In this document: positions 32,801-37,386 of the stretch, piece by piece
How the letters are laid out: each line of letters opens with the position of its first letter
Numbering within the stretch: the first letter of the stretch is position 1
DNA from: Mediterranea sp. (in: CFB group bacteria)
GTDB lineage: Bacteria > Bacteroidota > Bacteroidia > Bacteroidales > Bacteroidaceae
Length of the DNA: 37,386 nucleotides
NCBI GenBank assembly: GCA_031287715.1
Contig: JAITSN010000068.1
Span: 1-37,386 of the forward strand
Direction of reading: 5' to 3'
Position numbers and translations under genes: made by a program
The notes under the pieces: generated by a model
Told to the model about the DNA's origin: nothing
Databases searched by the model: none
The model's input: only the letters and a program-made list of their open reading frames with translations

Positions 32801-33022
32801 AAGAATATTAATCTTTCATACCGTCTTCCGAAAAAACACCTGAATACCTTGGGGATTGAAGGGCTGACGATAACCGCCGGCATTGAAAATCTTTTCACCG
32901 CCACCTCGCGCAAGGGTGTGAATCCCCAAGCCACATTCAGAGGGTTCTCGGAATCGGGAGAAGAAGATGATACTTATGTGACACCGCGCATTTACAACAT
33001 CGGGCTGACACTTAAATTCTAA
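29804..33022 (+). CDS. susC: SusC/RagA TonB-dependent receptor 2 (complete)
   Basis: A 1072-residue outer-membrane transporter. The signal peptide (MKRKFMLFLACLFIGAGLVT, cleaved after AQ) is followed by a carboxypeptidase-D-like domain (about 25-100, TGIVLSEDDGQPVVGASVLV). The TonB box EEVVVVAYGTAKK lies near residue 105, then a plug domain (SIRIRGFGTMS, DPLYVVDGVPYDG, VLKDAASSALYGNRAANGVI) and a beta barrel ending NIGLTLKF. It imports a ligand bound by SusD-2 using TonB energy; the ligand, probably a glycan or peptide, cannot be read from the sequence. Codons 65-105 (29996-30118) are nearly identical in DNA to susC-1, whereas the plug and barrel differ. It has its own promoter, so it is the expressed copy in this assembly. 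Confidence 0.95.
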   Translation: MKRKFMLFLACLFIGAGLVTAQTQTVTGIVLSEDDGQPVVGASVLVKGTTVGTITDIDGKFTLSNVPSSAKTLQVSFVGMQTLEVGVAPTVRVVLKADTELLEEVVVVAYGTAKKESLTGSVSIVDSKKIEQRIGSSVTGALEGSSPGIQVNNSYGEPGSSPSIRIRGFGTMSTTAGAADPLYVVDGVPYDGNISGLNPADIESISVLKDAASSALYGNRAANGVILITTKKGKEFGKTTISLAINQGIYSRGLEEYERLDADPWMEAQWISTKNYAKSLSGIGNDEAKAAAYATQNLIAESVKRNIYDKADNALFDANGKLVANRLPGYDDLDWFKALERSGHRQEYTLSATTAGDKYNVYSSIGYLKENGYIINTMFERFSARVNSTFNPTKWLKAGINVSATTQTQNYNSTAYSSYYANPFYTARNMAPVYPIYLHNADGSYALDKSGGKQYDLKSDYLSNRHTIYERYADKEEGRRNTLGGQAYATVNLPYNIDLTVKGDLNQRTRNISDYNNPNIGDGATNNGRLTNYAYQYQTANVQELINWNYDSGAHHVDVMAGHENYSYGMKVNYGMNTNMIVEGSFTMGNFTTNSYYTGYDQDYKTESYLSRARYNYDEKYYVEASFRRDGSSRFHPDHRWGNFYSLGASWNIKKEAFMDATEWVNSLKLRASYGEVGNDAPVNFYGYMALYNVDKNGGNSALTKKSLNADDIKWETTQTMDFAVEGRLFDRLNFSVGYFDRRSKDLLFEVKLPLSAGSYPYNSDNTNMTQYKNIGTVSNRGIELSLDADVFKTKDWTWNLGADATLLKNKIVKLPDGNDILKGLQKYSEGHSMYEFWLYHFEGVDQMTGNSLYTLDPELKDTAVTNGKLVTINGTDYTIDTTYGAKQWAGSGISDIYGSFRSSLSWKDITFNALFTYQLGGKLYDSSYRNLMQTSAINADALHKDMQRSWSGIPEGMTDNSPNRIDKGGIPVNNSKLSEFTNAGTCDRWLTSASYLILKNINLSYRLPKKHLNTLGIEGLTITAGIENLFTATSRKGVNPQATFRGFSESGEEDDTYVTPRIYNIGLTLKF
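29996..30118 (+). repeat. 123-bp inverted repeat, copy in susC-2
   Basis: Partner of 24140-24262 with one mismatch in 123 bases, in opposite orientation, 5733 bp away. The palindrome GTGGGCG-TCG-CGCCCAC lies at 30056-30072 and is a candidate core for strand exchange. Confidence 0.93.
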
Positions 33023-33055
33023 CATTCAAACCACAGATTAATACAAAAGCAGATT

Positions 33056-34675
33056 ATGAAAAAATATATGAATAAATTATTCATGGGAAGCCTTGCCGGG
33101 GTAACGCTTTTGGTTGCTTCCTGTGCCGATGATTACCTGAATACGAAGCCAACAGATTCGGTGGGCGCATCTTCCACATTTGAAACGACCACGAATGCGG
33201 CAATGGTTATCAACGGTATTGCACAGATCATGACCACCCAACAGTATAGTTTCTCGCAAGGGTATTGCGGTGAGAACCGTATCAAAAGCATCTACGGGGA
33301 ATATATGGGGAAAGATTTCGTGTATAACCAGATGGCGCCGGGCTGGGCTGTTATCATGAACGGCGATTATTTCACAAGAAAAGCAACGGTGTACAGCGCT
33401 TATCCCTGGTATTACTATTATACAATTATCGGAAATGCAAATGCGGTAATTGTTAATATCGACGGAGCCGAAGGCACCGAAGAAGAACGGGCGTTTATCA
33501 AAGCCCAGGCGCTGACCTTCCGCGCTTATGCCTACCATATGCTGATGCAACTCTATACTTACCGCTGGCAAGACACCAACGGCGGAACAACGAACGGTGT
33601 TGTTTTGCGCTTGGACGAAACGACCGGCGATATGCCCCTGTCGCCGGTGAAAGACTGCTATGACCAAATTTATACAGACTGCAAGGATGCGATCGCATTG
33701 TACAAATCGTCGGGCCTGAACCGTAACGCATCCCATGTCTGGCTGCCGGATCTTTCTATGGCTTACGCCGTATATGCCCGTGCCGCCTTGACCCGCCAGG
33801 ATTACCAAGCGGCTTTGGACAATGCAAAACTTGCCCGCGCAAACCACCCGCTGATGACAAACGACGAGTATGCCGCCGGTTTCTGCAAGCCTAACAGGGA
33901 GTGGATATTGGGTAGCTACGGCGACCCTACCGAAAACCAATGGTATTGGACCTTCGGTACGCAGTTTGCCTGCAACGGCTATTACGCCGGCAATACACAG
34001 TATGGGGCAGGCGCCATTGACAAAGAATTAACGGACAAGATCCCCGATAACGACACCCGCAAAGCCCTGTTCTTAACGGTCGATAAGGTGGCGGGCTTTG
34101 ACCTGACAGACCCCGGGGTGATGAGCCAAACCCAAGCCTATTTCGTTGGTGATGATATTTGGGACAAGGCATCCGAATATATTCTTTCCAAGACCCCTTC
34201 GGGACTTGACGACGCATACCAGGCGGGCTATTTCTACTTGGGCGCCCAATTGAAATTCTGGGTATTCGACACTCCGGGCATTTCATACCTCTGCCACATC
34301 CGTTCTTCGGAAATGGTGCTGATTGAAGCGGAAGCCAACTATTTCCTGCAAGATCCTGCCAAGGCGCAAGCTGCATTGGAAGAGCTGAACGCAGGGTCGG
34401 GACGTAATCCGGCTTACACCTGTACAAAAACAGGCGACGGTTTATTGCAGGAGATCATCGACTACCGTGGCCTTGAGCTTTGGGGTGAAGGCTTCAGCTG
34501 GTTCGACTACAAGCGCTGGAACAGGGATATTACCCGTAAGAGTATCGCCGATGGCGGCAATGTTCACGTTGCCACAGCCGTTACCATTAAAGCGAACGAG
34601 AAAAACCGCTGGACTTGGGATATACCGGAAGCGGAAACGAACTATAACGGCGGCATTGACATTGCCGCAAACTAA
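33056..34675 (+). CDS. susD: SusD/RagB-family nutrient-binding lipoprotein 2
   Basis: A 539-residue SusD homologue. Its signal peptide ends in the lipobox LLVASCADDYLNTKPTDSV, where the N-terminal DYLNTKPTD is typical of the family. The helical tetratricopeptide-like part contains YAVYARAALTRQDYQAALDN. The C-terminal half has RSSEMVLIEAEANYFLQDPA and the classical closing segment IIDYRGLELWGEGFSWFDYK before RWNRD. It starts 33 bases after susC-2 and is co-transcribed with it. Unlike the SusCD-1 locus, no third lipoprotein gene follows; a terminator comes at once. Confidence 0.95.
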   Translation: MKKYMNKLFMGSLAGVTLLVASCADDYLNTKPTDSVGASSTFETTTNAAMVINGIAQIMTTQQYSFSQGYCGENRIKSIYGEYMGKDFVYNQMAPGWAVIMNGDYFTRKATVYSAYPWYYYYTIIGNANAVIVNIDGAEGTEEERAFIKAQALTFRAYAYHMLMQLYTYRWQDTNGGTTNGVVLRLDETTGDMPLSPVKDCYDQIYTDCKDAIALYKSSGLNRNASHVWLPDLSMAYAVYARAALTRQDYQAALDNAKLARANHPLMTNDEYAAGFCKPNREWILGSYGDPTENQWYWTFGTQFACNGYYAGNTQYGAGAIDKELTDKIPDNDTRKALFLTVDKVAGFDLTDPGVMSQTQAYFVGDDIWDKASEYILSKTPSGLDDAYQAGYFYLGAQLKFWVFDTPGISYLCHIRSSEMVLIEAEANYFLQDPAKAQAALEELNAGSGRNPAYTCTKTGDGLLQEIIDYRGLELWGEGFSWFDYKRWNRDITRKSIADGGNVHVATAVTIKANEKNRWTWDIPEAETNYNGGIDIAAN

Positions 34676-34696
34676 TCCGGCCGTACTTAAAAACAG

Positions 34697-34731
34697 AACG
34701 GGGGCGTACTTTCCGGTACGCCCCCGTTTTT
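34697..34731 (+). terminator. Terminator between susD-2 and tdh (probably bidirectional)
   Basis: AACGGGGGCGTAC (34697-34709) pairs perfectly with GTACGCCCCCGTT (34716-34728) and is followed by a T run (34727-34731). On the minus strand the stem is followed by CTGTTTTT, so it can also serve tdh. Confidence 0.9.
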
Positions 34732-34744
34732 GTGTCCTCCCGCA

Positions 34745-35770
34745 TCAATCCCAATCGAGGATCACCTTTCCACATTCGCCCCCGTCCATGACGTCGAAAC
34801 CTTTTTGGAATTCGTCTATGGAAAAGCGGTGTGTGATGATGGGCGAGAGATTGATTCCGGAGATCAGCATTTGCTCCATCTGATACCAGGTTTCCCACAT
34901 TTCGCGGCCGTATATGCCTTTCAGGGTTAGGGCTTTGAAGATCACCTTGTCCCAGTCGATGGCTGTTCCGGCGGGTTGGATGCCAAGCAGGGAGATCCGC
35001 GAGCCGTTGTACATGCTATCCAGCATCTCGTTGAATGCCCTTGGGGAGCCTGACATTTCCAGGCCAACGTCGAAGCCACTCATATTAAGTTGCTTGACGG
35101 CCTGGGCGATTGTCTCCCCCTTCGCCGGGTTTACGGTCAGCGTTGCCCCCATCTTCCGCGCGATGTCCAGGCGGTAGTCGCTCAAATCGCTCACCACGAT
35201 ATAGCGTGCGCCTGCAAAGCGGCAGATAGCGGCGGCCATCGAGCCAATCAGTCCGGCACCGGTAATCAATACGTCTTCGCCGATAACGGGAAACGAGAGG
35301 GCGGTGTGCGTTGCGTTGCCGAAGGGATCCATGATGGCGGCCATCTCATCGGGGATCCGGGGGTCGAGGCGCACAACGTTCTCGGCCGGAAGCGAGAGGT
35401 ATTCGGCAAAGGCGCCGTCGCGGTTTACGCCCACGCCAACGATGTTTTCGCAGACGTGTTTCTTTCCGCGGCGGCAGTTGCGGCAATGCCCGCAGGCGAT
35501 ATGCCCTTCGCCCGTCACGCGGTCGCCGGTCTTGATGTTCTTGACTCCTTTTCCTTTTTCGACAACCTCGCCCACGTATTCGTGCCCGATGATCATGGGC
35601 GTCTTGATGGTGCGTTGCGACCAGTCGTCCCAGCGGTAGATGTGCAGGTCTGTGCCGCAGATGGCGGTTTTCTTTATCTTGATCAATACGTCGTTGACTC
35701 CTGTTTGGGGCATGGGGCGGTCTTCCATCCACAGCCCTCTTTCGGGGCGGAGTTTTACTAATGCTTTCAT
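34745..35770 (-). CDS. tdh: L-threonine 3-dehydrogenase
   Basis: A 341-residue zinc-dependent medium-chain dehydrogenase that oxidises L-threonine to 2-amino-3-oxobutanoate with NAD+. The catalytic zinc ligands are in [13 protein letters not shown] and [14 protein letters not shown]. The structural zinc Cys cluster [15 protein letters not shown] is intact. The nucleotide-binding turn is [17 protein letters not shown]. The [10 protein letters not shown](R/K)WDxW signature is typical of Tdh as opposed to sorbitol dehydrogenase. Length matches E. coli Tdh. It stands alone, with aroA upstream on the same strand. Confidence 0.93.
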   Translation of the reverse strand: MKALVKLRPERGLWMEDRPMPQTGVNDVLIKIKKTAICGTDLHIYRWDDWSQRTIKTPMIIGHEYVGEVVEKGKGVKNIKTGDRVTGEGHIACGHCRNCRRGKKHVCENIVGVGVNRDGAFAEYLSLPAENVVRLDPRIPDEMAAIMDPFGNATHTALSFPVIGEDVLITGAGLIGSMAAAICRFAGARYIVVSDLSDYRLDIARKMGATLTVNPAKGETIAQAVKQLNMSGFDVGLEMSGSPRAFNEMLDSMYNGSRISLLGIQPAGTAIDWDKVIFKALTLKGIYGREMWETWYQMEQMLISGINLSPIITHRFSIDEFQKGFDVMDGGECGKVILDWD

Positions 35771-35811
35771 AATTGGCAGCGTTTTAATGGTTTATTTTAA
35801 GTTGATTCGAA

Positions 35812-35819
35812 CAAATGTA
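35812..35819 (-). promoter_or_regulatory. -7 element of tdh
   Basis: On the minus strand TACATTTG (35819-35812) matches TAnnTTTG, 42 bases before the tdh start. No good -33 box is seen at the right spacing. Confidence 0.4.
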
Positions 35820-35844
35820 TACCTTCCTTTGGCCGGCGGGCGGA

Positions 35845-37089
35845 TCAATGAACGGTTTGGATATGCGCTCCGGCTTTTTTCAAGTCTTCCCAATAGGCGG
35901 GATAAGACTTGGTTACGACTTGCGGCTCGGCAATCGCCAGTTGCGGGAGGCGGATGGCTGCCGGCGCAAAGGCCATCGCCATGCGGTGGTCTTCGTAGGT
36001 TTGGATGAGGGGCTGTTCTTGCGGCGGGATGCGTTCGCCGTTCCAGAACAGCTCTGCGTTGTTTCTTTCGCCGATGGCATATCCCAGCTTTGCCGTTTCG
36101 GCGATGAGGGCGGCCATGCGGTCGGTTTCTTTTATCTTCAGGGTTTGCAGCCCGCGCAGGCTGAAGGGTATGTTGAGCAGGGCGCAGGTGACGGCGATGG
36201 TTTGGGCCAGGTCGGGGACGCCGGTCATGTCTTCGTCCAGACGGGCGGTGCAGCAGCCGGTCTTTTTCAGTAGCGCCCCCCTATCGGTAAAGGTGGTGCT
36301 TACGCCCAGGCGGGAGAAGATCTCCGCCCCGCGGCTGTCTCCCTGATGGCTGTCCGGCAACAGCCCGCGGAGTTCAACCTCGCCCGATTGGGCCAGCGCC
36401 AGCAGCTGGTACCAATAGGAAGCGGCGCTCCAGTCGCTTTCTACGGTAAACGGCGTGCTTCGGTAGGGCTGGTGCCGGATGGACAAGCTGCTTTCGGAAT
36501 CCCAGCCGGCTTGCACGCCGAACGTTTCCATCAATTGCAGGGTCAGGTCGATATAAGGGCGGGAAATGATCTCGCCGGCTAAGGACAGCCGAAGCCCCTC
36601 TTGCAGGGTGGGCGCAATCATCAGTAAGGCCGAGATGTATTGCGAGCTGACGTCGCCTTTGAGGCTGATCGCTTGTCCGGCCAGCGCCTTGCCGGTGATG
36701 CGCAGCGGCGGATAGCCGTCGTTTTCCATATATTCGATCGCCGCGCCCAGCTCGCGCAAGGCGTCTACCAATATCCGGATAGGGCGTTGCCTCATGCGTT
36801 CGGTGCCGGTAATGACGTGCACGCCGGGCGTCACGCTCAGGTAGGCTGTAAGGAAACGCATGGCTGTTCCGGCCGCCATGATGTCGATCACGCCCTCCCC
36901 TTCTCCCCGTCGGCGGCTCAGCGCCTCGACCATCACACGGGTATCGTCGCAGTCCGAGAGGTTGGCGGGCAGGCAGTTTCCGCCGGCCAGCGCATGGATA
37001 ATCAGTACGCGGTTGCTTATACTTTTGGACGGGGGCAATGCCACGGCGGCATGTATCCGGCGGGAGGGGAAGGTCAGTTGGTAGTGCAT
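35845..37089 (-). CDS. aroA: 3-phosphoshikimate 1-carboxyvinyltransferase (EPSP synthase)
   Basis: A 414-residue EPSP synthase, sixth step of the shikimate pathway: shikimate 3-phosphate plus phosphoenolpyruvate to EPSP. The N-terminal LPPSKSISNRVLIIHALAGG carries the substrate-binding Lys, Ser and Arg. The family's NAGTAMRF motif appears as MAAGTAMRFLTAYL, with the usual Asn replaced by Ala. RQRPIRILVDALRELGA, the catalytic Asp in GVPDLAQTIAVTCALL, LKIKETDRMAALIAE and YEDHRMAMAFAPAAI are all conserved. The last line starts MHYQLTFPS at 37089. It is followed by tdh on the same strand after 74 bases and preceded by a 41-bp repeat array. Confidence 0.94.
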   Translation of the reverse strand: MHYQLTFPSRRIHAAVALPPSKSISNRVLIIHALAGGNCLPANLSDCDDTRVMVEALSRRRGEGEGVIDIMAAGTAMRFLTAYLSVTPGVHVITGTERMRQRPIRILVDALRELGAAIEYMENDGYPPLRITGKALAGQAISLKGDVSSQYISALLMIAPTLQEGLRLSLAGEIISRPYIDLTLQLMETFGVQAGWDSESSLSIRHQPYRSTPFTVESDWSAASYWYQLLALAQSGEVELRGLLPDSHQGDSRGAEIFSRLGVSTTFTDRGALLKKTGCCTARLDEDMTGVPDLAQTIAVTCALLNIPFSLRGLQTLKIKETDRMAALIAETAKLGYAIGERNNAELFWNGERIPPQEQPLIQTYEDHRMAMAFAPAAIRLPQLAIAEPQVVTKSYPAYWEDLKKAGAHIQTVH

Positions 37090-37158
37090 AGCTGGTTTTT
37101 GCTTTAATAATGAACAGGTGCAAAGATAGAAGTTCTTCTTTAATCCCTGATAATGATA

Positions 37159-37386
37159 CTGCGCCGGCGCAGCGGATTCAAAAAAGAAATTTAGAGCTTC
37201 TGCGCCGGCGCAGCGGATTCAAAAAAGAAATTTAGAGCTTCTGCGCCGGCGCAGTGGATTCAAAAAAGAAATTTAGAGCTTCTGCGCCGGCGCAGTGGAT
37301 TCAAAAAATAAATTTAGGGCTTATGCGCCGGCGCAGGGGATTCAAAAAATAAATTTATGGCGTCTGCGACGGCGCAGGGGGTGAAA
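37159..37386. repeat. Tandem array, 41-bp units (array 3, cut by window edge)
   Basis: Six 41-bp units start at 37159, 37200, 37241, 37282, 37323 and 37364, and the window ends inside the sixth. Each unit begins with the 14-base palindrome CTGCGCCGGCGCAG, followed by (C/T/G)GGATTC, a run of A, then AAATTTA and a short tail (GAGCTT). Units drift steadily from left to right: AGCGG to AGTGG to AGGGG, AAAAAAG to AAAAAAT, and the last palindrome is broken (TGCGACGGCGCA). No frame spans it. It lies upstream of aroA. Confidence 0.95.

Noticed and set aside
37159..37386. Possible CRISPR array
   Set aside because: Units are contiguous 41-bp repeats without unique spacers, and no cas genes are in the window.

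Overview
The window is a chromosomal segment from a member of the Bacteroidales. The evidence is two SusC/SusD pairs, promoters of the Bacteroidetes type (TTTG, 19-21 bases, TAnnTTTG), an ExbB-ExbD-ExbD operon with its own TonB, a type B L31 protein and very few Shine-Dalgarno sequences. I cannot assign a genus; a Tannerellaceae or Porphyromonadaceae-like lineage is a guess.

Layout from left to right. Positions 1-116 hold the 3' end of an IS3-family element. A minus-strand SLBB polysaccharide export gene (259-2631) follows, with a 0.2 kb invertible promoter cassette upstream of it. A translationally coupled minus-strand operon (3056-5773) carries a membrane protein, an ECF sigma factor, a small membrane protein and a cardiolipin synthase-like protein. 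Housekeeping genes fill 5884-17955: RsmF-like methyltransferase, a secreted protein, class II fructose-bisphosphate aldolase, L31, the Exb operon, tRNA-Ser(GGA), TatD, a conserved unknown, polyprenyl synthetase, TonB, Cmk and IspH. The accessory region 18293-34675 holds two SusCD loci facing each other, with a large surface lipoprotein and a tyrosine recombinase between them. Threonine dehydrogenase, AroA and a 41-bp repeat array end the window.

The most interesting content is a nested set of apparent DNA-inversion switches. (1) Two cassettes of about 190 bp, at 2700-2920 and 27552-27766, are each bounded by related 26-bp near-palindromes with a two-base TT/AA centre. Each contains one outward Bacteroidetes promoter abutting one repeat. 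As assembled, the first promoter points away from the SLBB export gene (OFF) and the second points into the surface lipoprotein gene (ON). (2) susC-1 (minus strand) lacks its signal peptide, its first 60 or so residues and a promoter. It shares a 123-bp inverted repeat with one mismatch (24140-24262 / 29996-30118) with the complete, promoter-bearing susC-2 (plus strand). Inverting the 5.7 kb between them would move the promoter and 5' end from susC-2 to susC-1, giving mutually exclusive expression of two nutrient or surface receptor systems. The intervening segment encodes a tyrosine recombinase with all catalytic residues, and it contains the second promoter cassette.

Three intergenic arrays with a 41-42 bp period (17984-18175, 27892-28121, 37159-37386) have different unit sequences but the same period and internal palindromes. 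Their function is unknown.
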